A DNA stretch of 64,000 nucleotides, taken from assembly GCF_021233055.1 (NCBI RefSeq), contig NZ_CP089538.1:787501-851500 (forward strand). Reading direction: 5' to 3'. This DNA is from Spirosoma oryzicola (GTDB lineage: Bacteria > Bacteroidota > Bacteroidia > Cytophagales > Spirosomataceae). Below the pieces are notes generated by a model. That model was not told the DNA's origin. It searched no databases and was given only the letters and a program-made list of their open reading frames with translations. A program made the translations under genes and the position numbers. Of the stretch, positions 54,242-61,792 are shown piece after piece (within the stretch, counting starts at the first letter, position 1; the number at the start of each line of letters is the position of its first letter).

Positions 54242-55309
54242 TTAAACGACGGCTACAGCAACAGGAACCGTTGCTGGGATACGCTTGGTTCGTCGTTGCA
54301 GCAGCGCAATAGCTTCGTGGTCTCCGTCAAAAGCGCCATCGACATTAACCATGTGATGAGCCAGTACGTCATAGCGTTTGCGCATCAGCAAAAAGAAGAT
54401 TTGCAGGAAGTCCAGACCGTCAAAAATGATCGCTTGGTTCTGGGCGTACTTATCAATCGTTTTTTGGAAAAAGGAAGGGTGTTCTGTCCAGTGCAAAGCG
54501 GGGCGGATGTGATGGCTGATGTGATAGCCATCGTTCCAGCATTTTTTGTTGTACTTCACGTTGATGCAGGTGATGCTGTTTTTATACGCATTACCAGGAT
54601 CGTCGAAATCCACAAACGCGTGCTGAGTCCAGTTGCCCATCATGGCAATTAACCGGTAGATAACCAGCGGTAGGATAAACACCAGTACCGTTGCGGGCCA
54701 GTTTATAAAACACAGCGCTATGCAGACGATGGCAAATGCGATCTCGCCCCGCATCGCGCGTGTAGCTAGCTTCGTCCGGTTTTTCCGGCGGAGGTAGTTG
54801 AGCAGGTTATGAACGCCTAACACAAAAAAGCGCCCGAAGTAGCTTAAGAAACTACGAAAGCTATCACGCTGAAATTCCATCGTGCTGCTGTCGTCGTCTT
54901 CAAGATTGTTTTCGGGATGGTGCATCCCAATGTGATGGCTATAGTACGTTTCAGGTGTATGGCCGAAAAACGGAGCCAGTACCCACGGTAAGTAATTGTT
55001 GAGCGACGCGTATTCGGGCTTAAAGAAAGGACGATGGCTTGTGCAGTGGAGCATAAGTCCGAACGGGCCTTTAAAGACGAAATTGCTAATGTAAAAATGA
55101 ATGGCGGCAACGGTCCACCACAACCAGCCAGTTACGAATGGCATAAATAACAAAACCGCCAGAGGGATCAGGGTAAAACTTATGCGAAGCGTAAGGTACA
55201 CAAAGGGTAGGTCGCGCTCGTCTTTGATGTAGCCGAGAAAAAACTGGTCAACCCGGTTGTACGGGCGGCTTGTAAAGGTGGGGTCGTGAATGGTGCCAAG
55301 CACTTTCAT
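54242..55309 (-). CDS. Membrane fatty-acid desaturase
   Basis: 355 residues from the ATG at 55309 (MKVLGTIHDPTF); an upstream start at 55375 is possible. Di-iron His boxes: CTSHRPFF, HHIGMHHPENNLEDDDS and YHISHHIRPALHWTEHP, separated by membrane helices (LILPLVIYRLIAMMG and others). It introduces a double bond into membrane acyl chains using oxygen, likely for cold adaptation. Electron donor not encoded nearby. Confidence 0.92.
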   Translation of the reverse strand: MKVLGTIHDPTFTSRPYNRVDQFFLGYIKDERDLPFVYLTLRISFTLIPLAVLLFMPFVTGWLWWTVAAIHFYISNFVFKGPFGLMLHCTSHRPFFKPEYASLNNYLPWVLAPFFGHTPETYYSHHIGMHHPENNLEDDDSSTMEFQRDSFRSFLSYFGRFFVLGVHNLLNYLRRKNRTKLATRAMRGEIAFAIVCIALCFINWPATVLVFILPLVIYRLIAMMGNWTQHAFVDFDDPGNAYKNSITCINVKYNKKCWNDGYHISHHIRPALHWTEHPSFFQKTIDKYAQNQAIIFDGLDFLQIFFLLMRKRYDVLAHHMVNVDGAFDGDHEAIALLQRRTKRIPATVPVAVAVV

Positions 55310-55542
55310 AGACGGTACGGTGGTTAAAGGGTTAAGTAAAAAATTAGGCAGTCTCGATTGTGCTATAGATGACAATAGAGACTGCCCAAACTATTGTTAT
55401 AACGGAAAAATACAAACTAAATTGAGTAATCCGTTATTTGATTCACTATTAATTCAGTAGACAAGGCAATTAGTCGAAAGAAAAGAACATACTGAGATGA
55501 TTATCAGTACTATATGTTTCTTTTTTCAATCATTTGCCTATA

Positions 55543-56439
55543 TTATTTTTTTTCGACGGCGTGGCCACCAAACTCATTCCGCAGAGCCGCTACTACTTTT
55601 CCTGTGAAGGTATCTTCCTGCAACGACCGGTAGCGCATGATGAGTGAAAGCGCGATAACTGGAGTTGGAACGCCCAAGTCAAGTGCGGTTTCGAGCGTCC
55701 ACTTGCCTTCACCCGATGAAAACATCTTTCCTTTGATCGCGTCGAGTTTCGCGTCTTTCTTAAACGCGTTTTCGGTTAGCTCCATCAGCCAGCCGCGAAT
55801 CACCGATCCGTGACTCCACATGCGGGCAACGGCTTCAAAATCGAACGGAAACTGGCTTTTTTCAAGTACTTCAAATCCTTCGGCAATGGATTGCATCATA
55901 CCGTATTCAATGCCATTGTGCACCATTTTTGTGAAGTGACCGCTACCTGCCGGACCCGTGTAGAGATAGCCGTTTTCAACCGATACATCACTGAATACAC
56001 CGTGCAGTGGTTCAATCACATCCGGATCGCCACCAACCATTGTGCAGGCACCGTTTAAAGCGCCACTAATGCCACCGCTGGTTCCGCAATCCAGGAAGCC
56101 GATACCTTTTTCTTTCAGATAAGCATATCGGCGCAACGAATCTTGGTAGTGTGAATTGCCGCCGTCAATGACCACATCACCGGGCTGCATTACGGCCAGC
56201 AATTGTTCGATCACGTTATCAACGAGCGGACCGGCTGGAATCATCAGCCACAAAACGCGTTTCTCGGGTAAGGCATCGTACAGTTCCTGCAACGTATTAG
56301 CTCCCTGAGCACCTTCTGTTTTAATATCTTCTACCAGCGCTGCGTTAATGTCATAGCCAACAACCGTATGGCCGTGACGAACTAGGTTACCAACGAGGTT
56401 GAACCCCATTTTACCTAAGCCAATAAATCCAATGTGCAT
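55543..56439 (-). CDS. gnd: 6-phosphogluconate dehydrogenase, decarboxylating (short form)
   Basis: 298 residues from the ATG at 56439. N-terminal Rossmann (HIGFIGLGKMGFNLVGNLVR), DVVIDGGNSHYQDS, LDCGTSGGISGALNGACTMV and the catalytic Lys in GHFTKMVHNGIEYGMMQ. The protein is the short type of about 300 residues, often NAD-preferring, seen in several bacteria, lacking the C-terminal tail of E. coli Gnd. It works in the oxidative pentose phosphate pathway. Partners such as zwf are not in the window. Confidence 0.95.
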   Translation of the reverse strand: MHIGFIGLGKMGFNLVGNLVRHGHTVVGYDINAALVEDIKTEGAQGANTLQELYDALPEKRVLWLMIPAGPLVDNVIEQLLAVMQPGDVVIDGGNSHYQDSLRRYAYLKEKGIGFLDCGTSGGISGALNGACTMVGGDPDVIEPLHGVFSDVSVENGYLYTGPAGSGHFTKMVHNGIEYGMMQSIAEGFEVLEKSQFPFDFEAVARMWSHGSVIRGWLMELTENAFKKDAKLDAIKGKMFSSGEGKWTLETALDLGVPTPVIALSLIMRYRSLQEDTFTGKVVAALRNEFGGHAVEKK

Positions 56440-56503
56440 AATGGTCAACGATTAAAGTGGTCAAATTGGCGATTTCCCAAAAATCGCGCTCAACGAATAA
56501 AAA

Positions 56504-56881
56504 TTAAAAACGGTTTGGGTACAGCCTGGCCCAAATGAGGGCGGCTATGACTCCCAGAATTGTTCCGCCAAAATCAGCGGCCAGATCGTCCCAGTCAGCA
56601 CTACGGTTGATGGGCAACACATACTGAAGAACCTCGATCAGCGCACCAAATAGCAATCCGGCTACTATGACGGTGCCCACTCGGAAACCAGCTTCTTTCC
56701 AGAGAAAACTAAACAAGGCAAATATGGCAACGTGCTGTAGCTTATCGTTCCAGATTGTCAGTGTATCCGGTAGTTCCTCGTGCGGTGTTAAACAGCCTAT
56801 CAGCATGACAATCGACCAGCCAACAGCCAGCCAGCGGGCTACGGCTACGTAATTCAGTTTGCTGAGGTCAATTCTAAGCAT
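56504..56881 (-). CDS. VanZ family membrane protein
   Basis: 125 residues with four helices. VanZ-type motif NDKLQHVAIFALFSFLWKEA, then GALIEVLQYVLPINRSADWDDLAADFGGT, the most conserved part of the family. The start ATG overlaps the end of gldF by 8 bp, so translation is coupled. In other Bacteroidota a VanZ gene lies next to gcvH and sprA, and both are close here. Function unknown outside glycopeptide resistance. Confidence 0.93.
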   Translation of the reverse strand: MLRIDLSKLNYVAVARWLAVGWSIVMLIGCLTPHEELPDTLTIWNDKLQHVAIFALFSFLWKEAGFRVGTVIVAGLLFGALIEVLQYVLPINRSADWDDLAADFGGTILGVIAALIWARLYPNRF

Positions 56882-57599
56882 TTGTTTTCAGGCGATTCAC
56901 TGTTAATAACAAAAAAAAGGCCATTAAGCTTATCAAATAAACGACATTCCGCGAATCTATTAGCCCACGGCCTAGGGAGCGGTATTGCTCATCCAAAGCA
57001 AAATACGACAAGTAGTACGATAAACTACCCACTATCGACAAACCGGCCAGGGCACTCAAACCGCTGTAGAGCAAGAAACAGAAGAAGACACCCAGCACAA
57101 AAGCGACAACTTGGTTATCATTGAGCGATGACGCCCAGAGGCCAATGGCCACAAATACGCCCGCCAGCAGTAAAAGCCCTAGGTAAGAGCCGAATACCCC
57201 CGCCGAATCGATATTGCCGACCGGGGAGCCAAGCTGGTATAAAGAAACATAGTACAGAACGGTTGGCAACAGAGTCAGGATAACCAACGACCAGCTTGCC
57301 AGAAATTTTCCGCCTACTACACCCCAGCGGCTGACAGGCTTTGTCAATAACCATTCCAGCGTACCCGAGCGCACTTCGTCGGCGATGGAGCGCATGGTAA
57401 TGGCTGGTACAAGAAACAGCATGACATAGGGAGTCAGGTTAAAGAAAGTCCCCATGTCGGCATAGCCGTTTTCGAGCAGACTCGTATCCGGAAAGACCCA
57501 TAGCATCAGGCCAATGGCCGTCAGGAACGCGGCCATCACGATGTACGCAATGGGAGAGGAGAAAAACTGATTGACTTCTTTGCGAAAAATGGCCAGCAC
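56874..57599 (-). CDS. gldF: Gliding-motility ABC transporter permease GldF
   Basis: 241 residues with six membrane helices. FRKEVNQFFSSPIAYIVMAA at the start and MRSIADEVRSGTLEWLLTKP, typical for ABC-2 permeases and close to GldF. In Flavobacterium GldF works with GldG and the ATPase GldA in gliding. Neither a GldG nor a GldA gene is present next to it: the downstream gene is VanZ. So the call rests on similarity of the permease. Confidence 0.85.
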   Translation of the reverse strand: MLAIFRKEVNQFFSSPIAYIVMAAFLTAIGLMLWVFPDTSLLENGYADMGTFFNLTPYVMLFLVPAITMRSIADEVRSGTLEWLLTKPVSRWGVVGGKFLASWSLVILTLLPTVLYYVSLYQLGSPVGNIDSAGVFGSYLGLLLLAGVFVAIGLWASSLNDNQVVAFVLGVFFCFLLYSGLSALAGLSIVGSLSYYLSYFALDEQYRSLGRGLIDSRNVVYLISLMAFFLLLTVNRLKTNA

Positions 57600-57642
57600 G
57601 GATGGTTGATCAGGTAAGCGTGGTCAGCTAATAGAACTCTAT

Positions 57643-58161
57643 TTAGTCAAACGGATTGGCTTTGTTCTGGCGTATAATGGCGGCTATAACTAATGACAGC
57701 AGCAGGCCAATGATCAACGTGCCGAACACGCCCGCAATGAATGTAAAGCCTGGTGACTGAAACTTCTGCGATATTTCAAGCGCCTGATCGATCTGTTCGT
57801 CAGACAAGCCCTGATCCTCCAGTTTGTCCCGGGTTTGTTCAAATATCCGCTGCTGAATCGTCGGATCGATCACAACATTGTAAAAAGTAATAAATGCCGA
57901 CGAAAGTAGTCCGGCTATGGCCGACAGTAAAGCACCCAGGCCAACGCCTTCACCAAAGGTCATGTAGCCGCCTGTACTCATCTTGTATTCGCGCATGCCA
58001 AGTACCAGAAAAGCAATCATGGCAACAAGGGTCAGGATATTGAACAGGCCATTCGTGCTTTGATCGGTTACGTACATAACCAACGTAATCAGGATCAATG
58101 TCAGGCCCAGAAAAAGGCCCCACTTCAAGGCAATGCGGGTGGAGGTTGGTTGTTCGTTCAT
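57643..58161 (-). CDS. DUF4199 membrane protein, copy 2
   Basis: 172 residues, four helices (LKWGLFLGLTLILITLVMYV, then ILTLVAMIAFLVLGMREY and two more). DUF4199 pattern GGYMTFGEGVGLGALLSAIA, followed by a cytosolic helix with DQALEISQKFQSPGF. It starts 2 bp after the end of copy 1, clearly in the same operon. Function unknown. Confidence 0.9.
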   Translation of the reverse strand: MNEQPTSTRIALKWGLFLGLTLILITLVMYVTDQSTNGLFNILTLVAMIAFLVLGMREYKMSTGGYMTFGEGVGLGALLSAIAGLLSSAFITFYNVVIDPTIQQRIFEQTRDKLEDQGLSDEQIDQALEISQKFQSPGFTFIAGVFGTLIIGLLLSLVIAAIIRQNKANPFD

Positions 58162-58163
58162 AA

Positions 58164-58715
58164 TTAGCGTAAAACATTATAATCCTGCTTTCGGAAAATA
58201 AGCGAAATAATCAGGACGGGCAGCACAGCCAGCGCCGTTTTCTTCGTCAGCTCGTCGGGTAATAATACGCCCGGTGTCATATTGCTTACTTTCGCCCACT
58301 GGTCCTTGAACGTCTGCGGGCCGAACTGATCGACGAGTTGTTTCTTTCCTTCGAGCAACAACTTCTTCGAATTAATGACGTATTCAGCAAATACGTCCGG
58401 ATTGATCTGGGTGACGAAAAAGTAAATCAGCCAGCCCGTTACCAATGCCGCAAAGGTGTTCAGTACATAGCAGATGGTGATCCCTTCCCACAAATGCAGC
58501 ATCCCGTGACCAATGTGTTTTCGGTAGTACCAGACGGATGCAATCATCATAATGATGTGAATCCCAAAATCAAGCACCCGGATATTACCCAGGGGCGGTA
58601 CACCCAGCGCATACAGCGCGAGGAAGTAAAAAAAGCACAAAACCCCCGTTGCGATCCCGCTAAAGAACGGGATTTTCAACAACGGATGATTGAAGTAAGC
58701 AATGAAGTCTTTCAT
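58164..58715 (-). CDS. DUF4199 membrane protein, copy 1
   Basis: 183 residues, four helices. HPLLKIPFFSGIATGVLCFF, then LWEGITICYVLNTFAALVTG aligns with the matching segment in the next gene, so the two are paralogues of ancient origin. The ATG at 58715 overlaps the dihydroorotase stop (ATGA), so translation is coupled. Dihydroorotase genes and DUF4199 genes are often adjacent in Bacteroidota. Confidence 0.9.
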   Translation of the reverse strand: MKDFIAYFNHPLLKIPFFSGIATGVLCFFYFLALYALGVPPLGNIRVLDFGIHIIMMIASVWYYRKHIGHGMLHLWEGITICYVLNTFAALVTGWLIYFFVTQINPDVFAEYVINSKKLLLEGKKQLVDQFGPQTFKDQWAKVSNMTPGVLLPDELTKKTALAVLPVLIISLIFRKQDYNVLR

Positions 58716-60010
58716 GCACAATGGTTAAATTGTCCCTGATGCACAGTCCCGATCACTCGTCCGGTAAGCGTTTGACCTAAGAAGGGCGAATTCTTTGATT
58801 TGGAAGCGGTTCTAGAATAAGTCCAGGTTCCTGTCGGATCGAAAAGCGTCAGGCTGGCGGGTTGACCTTCGGCAATCGTTACAGCCGGTAAACGCAAAAT
58901 TTGGCGAGGCCGATGGGTTAGTTTGTCAATCAGTTGCGTCAGCGATAGGTTACGGTTGTGGGTGATGGCGGCAGCAAATACGGTTTCGAGGCCGATGATG
59001 CCAAATTCAGCCTGGTCAAATTCCAGATTTTTGCTTTCGGCATCCTGTGGGCTGTGGTCGGATACAATAGCATCAATCGTGCCATCGGCCAGTCCCGCCC
59101 AGAGCGCAGCTACATCGTCGGCTGAGCGGAATGGCGGATTAACTTTCAGGTTGGTGTCAAAACCGGCTAGTGCCGAGTCGTCAAATACCAGCTGATGCGC
59201 GGCAACATCACAACTGATCGGTAGCCCTTGTGCCTTAGCCTGCCGGATTAACCCGACCGACCGCGCCGACGAAATGGTGGAGAAGTGAAGCACGGGTAGG
59301 GCGGAGGTCTCAGTCTGCCGGTCGGTAACGCCCAGTACGTAATCCAGCAATCGCAAGTCCCGCTCGATCATCAACTCTTCGGCCAGCGCCGGAAGCCCCT
59401 TCAGACCAAGCAGCGTACTCTGAATGCCTTCGTGCATTTGCCCAAAAAGCGTGAGTAACGTTTCTTCGGGACGGTTCATGAGCAAGCCGTTGACGGGTTG
59501 CAGGTACTGCAATGTTTTTAGCAACAAATCCGGATTCTGGAGTGGGTGGTGACCGTCCGTGAACGCGATGGCTCCGGCATGGTGCAGGTCCAGCATTTCG
59601 GTAAAGTCCTCGCCAGCGGCTTTCTTGGTGATAGCCGCTGTAACATGCACACTCACGGGCTGCCCTTCGGCCATGCGTCGGACGTAGCCAAGCGTGCCTT
59701 TGCTATCGATGACGGGTTGCGTATTGGGCAACAGCACAATATCCGTGAAGCCACCGGCTGCGGCTGTCTGACACACGCTCGTAATGTCTTCTTTGTGTTC
59801 AAAGCCGGGGTCCTGAGCCAGTACGCGCATATCGACCCAGCCGGGCGAAACGTGCAGATTGTCCGCTTCTATGACGCGAACGCCCTCCTCGACGGGCAGG
59901 TCAGCGCCAATTTGCCGAACTAGGCCGTTGACAAGTAGTAAATCACACAGCTGACCGTCGAACGACGACGCTGAATCAACAACACGAACAGAACGGAGTA
60001 TCAGTTGCAT
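58712..60010 (-). CDS. pyrC: Dihydroorotase-like protein lacking the HxH metal ligands
   Basis: 432 residues from the ATG at 60010. The fold is the class I dihydroorotase: VSPGWVDMRVLAQDPGFEHKED, KVNPPFRSADDVAALWAGLA, and VSDHSPQDAESK with the catalytic Asp region. But the DxHxH ligands at residues 60-64 are D-M-R-V-L, so both His are gone. Inactive dihydroorotase homologues that support aspartate transcarbamoylase are known in other bacteria (PyrC'). Whether this one is such a partner or works another way cannot be told. It heads the operon with the DUF4199 genes. Confidence 0.88.
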   Translation of the reverse strand: MQLILRSVRVVDSASSFDGQLCDLLLVNGLVRQIGADLPVEEGVRVIEADNLHVSPGWVDMRVLAQDPGFEHKEDITSVCQTAAAGGFTDIVLLPNTQPVIDSKGTLGYVRRMAEGQPVSVHVTAAITKKAAGEDFTEMLDLHHAGAIAFTDGHHPLQNPDLLLKTLQYLQPVNGLLMNRPEETLLTLFGQMHEGIQSTLLGLKGLPALAEELMIERDLRLLDYVLGVTDRQTETSALPVLHFSTISSARSVGLIRQAKAQGLPISCDVAAHQLVFDDSALAGFDTNLKVNPPFRSADDVAALWAGLADGTIDAIVSDHSPQDAESKNLEFDQAEFGIIGLETVFAAAITHNRNLSLTQLIDKLTHRPRQILRLPAVTIAEGQPASLTLFDPTGTWTYSRTASKSKNSPFLGQTLTGRVIGTVHQGQFNHCA

Positions 60011-60065
60011 AACCTTCATCTCCTCTGCCGTTTAGCAAAAAGGAGGACATGGGGTAAGTGAGTTT

Positions 60066-60105
60066 AAAAAAAAGGCTCCACAGGCGGTAAGCCGGTCGGA
60101 GCCTT
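60066..60105 (-). terminator. Rho-independent terminator of gcvH
   Basis: AAGGCTCC...GGAGCCTT with inner imperfect pairing; T8 run on the minus strand. It lies 23 bp past the gcvH stop codon. Confidence 0.8.
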
Positions 60106-60128
60106 CTCAAGTTTTGTCGAAAAGTGAA

Positions 60129-60512
60129 TCAGGCACCAACTAACTCCTGATAGGCATCAGCGTTCAGTAAGCCGTCGTTCTGACCAGCATCAGCGGGCTT
60201 GAGCCGGATGATCCAGCCTTCGCCGTAGGGATCGCTATTGAGCAGTTCAGGTGATTTTTCAATGGCTGAGTTCAACTCCAGCACTTCACCTTCAATGGGT
60301 AAAAACAGATCGGATACGGTTTTGACCGCTTCAACCGAACCGAAAACGTCACCCTGGGCGAGCGTTTGTCCAACGGTCGTAACGTCTACGTATACGATGT
60401 CACCTAGTTCATGCTGCGCGAAATCCGTGATGCCGATCACGGCGGTGCCGTCAGCTTCGATGCGAATCCACTCGTGATCCTGGGTATAACTCAGTTCTGC
60501 GGGAAAATTCAT
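60129..60512 (-). CDS. gcvH: Glycine cleavage system H protein
   Basis: 127 residues, family length. It carries the lipoyl-lysine in [20 protein letters not shown] and shuttles the methylamine group between the P, T and L proteins. The beginning [20 protein letters not shown] and the [17 protein letters not shown] segment are typical. In many Bacteroidota gcvH sits with sprA and VanZ, as here within 5 kb. Confidence 0.97.
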   Translation of the reverse strand: MNFPAELSYTQDHEWIRIEADGTAVIGITDFAQHELGDIVYVDVTTVGQTLAQGDVFGSVEAVKTVSDLFLPIEGEVLELNSAIEKSPELLNSDPYGEGWIIRLKPADAGQNDGLLNADAYQELVGA

Positions 60513-60592
60513 TGCGGGGTGATTGATTTATACGCACAAAATACGGTAGACTAGGCCGGATTTGCAAGCGTGAACCCCGCTCGTCCGTCTGC

Positions 60593-61651
60593 TTACTTTG
60601 TAACCGACGCTTGGTTTGGCGAAAAACTGGCCGGAGCAAGTCGGTCACGTTCCTGCCGTTCGATCATCCATTGCGGGTACGGTTTGGGTGTCGCGCTTAC
60701 TTCGTCCAACCGGTCGAGTTGTTCCATAGTCAGACTAAGTTCTGCCGCTTTGATATTGTCGGTCAGTTGATCCGTATTTTTGGCCCCGATGATCACACTC
60801 GTTACGCCCGGTTTAGCCAGCACCCACGCCAGCGCAATACGGGCAACGGATACGCCGTGCTCTTCGCCGATGCGTTGCATAACGTCGATAATCTCGTACG
60901 CTTTTTCCTGGTTAACCGGTGGAAAGTCGAAGTTAAGCCGACGGGAGCCATCTTCCGGTTTGTTGTCGCGGATGTATTTGCCGGATAAAAAACCACCCGC
61001 CAATGGACTCCACGGCAGAATAGCCATCTGCTGGTCCTGCACCATCGGAACGAGTTCGTTTTCGAGGTCGCGTCCCGCGATGGAATAATAATTCTGCGTT
61101 GATACAAATTTACCCCACCCGTGTTTTTCGGCGATACCGTTTGCTTTCATGACCTGCCAGGCCGCCAGATTGGAGCAGCCGATGTAGCGAACTTTACCGC
61201 TTCGGACCACATCTTCCAGACCACGCATGGTCTCCTCCAGCGGTGTCGAGGGGTCAAAACCATGAATCTGGTACAGATCGACGTGCTCCATCTGCAACCG
61301 TTTTAGACTGTCGTCGAGTTGCTGCATGATTTGCAGGCGGCCCAATCCAACTTGATTTTTACCCTCACCCATCCGTCCGCGCACTTTCGTGGCAATGACC
61401 AGATCATTACGGGCAATGCCCAATCGTTTTATGGACTCACCCAGCAGCGTCTCGGATTGCCCGAACGAATAAACGTTGGCTGTATCAATGAAATTAACGC
61501 CTTGATCAATAGCTGATTTTATTAGTTCATTGACGCTGTCCTGCTGAAGCTGACCAATCGCTTGCCAGTAGCCTTCACCACCGAAGGTCATTGTACCCAA
61601 ACAGATTTCGGAAACCAGTACTCCTGTGTTTCCTAGAAAATTGTAGTTCAT
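60593..61651 (-). CDS. Aldo/keto reductase
   Basis: 352 residues from the ATG at 61651 (MNYNFLGNTGVLVSEICLGT); the frame is open 25 codons upstream. TIM barrel with catalytic Asp and Tyr (GVNFIDTANVYSFGQSE), Lys (DLVIATKVRGRMG) and His (HVDLYQIHGFDPSTP). C-terminal NADPH-binding segment TSVIIGAKNTDQLTDNIKAA. Likely reduces aldehydes or ketones; substrate unknown. Confidence 0.95.
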   Translation of the reverse strand: MNYNFLGNTGVLVSEICLGTMTFGGEGYWQAIGQLQQDSVNELIKSAIDQGVNFIDTANVYSFGQSETLLGESIKRLGIARNDLVIATKVRGRMGEGKNQVGLGRLQIMQQLDDSLKRLQMEHVDLYQIHGFDPSTPLEETMRGLEDVVRSGKVRYIGCSNLAAWQVMKANGIAEKHGWGKFVSTQNYYSIAGRDLENELVPMVQDQQMAILPWSPLAGGFLSGKYIRDNKPEDGSRRLNFDFPPVNQEKAYEIIDVMQRIGEEHGVSVARIALAWVLAKPGVTSVIIGAKNTDQLTDNIKAAELSLTMEQLDRLDEVSATPKPYPQWMIERQERDRLAPASFSPNQASVTK

Positions 61652-61731
61652 GGTTGATTGAGTTAACGTACCTAAAGTCAACCCGCGAAGAACCTGTATT
61701 GTTGATTTGATTCGGCAAGCGGCCAAAAAAA

Positions 61732-61757
61732 TAGCCGACCCGAAAATGGGTCGGCTA
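61732..61757 (-). terminator. Rho-independent terminator of sprA
   Basis: Stem tagccgaccc / gggtcggcta with a 6-nt loop, T7 on the minus strand. 36 bp beyond the sprA stop. Confidence 0.88.
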
Positions 61758-61792
61758 ATCGAAAAGGTAAGGGAATTTCGTAAAAGCTCGCG

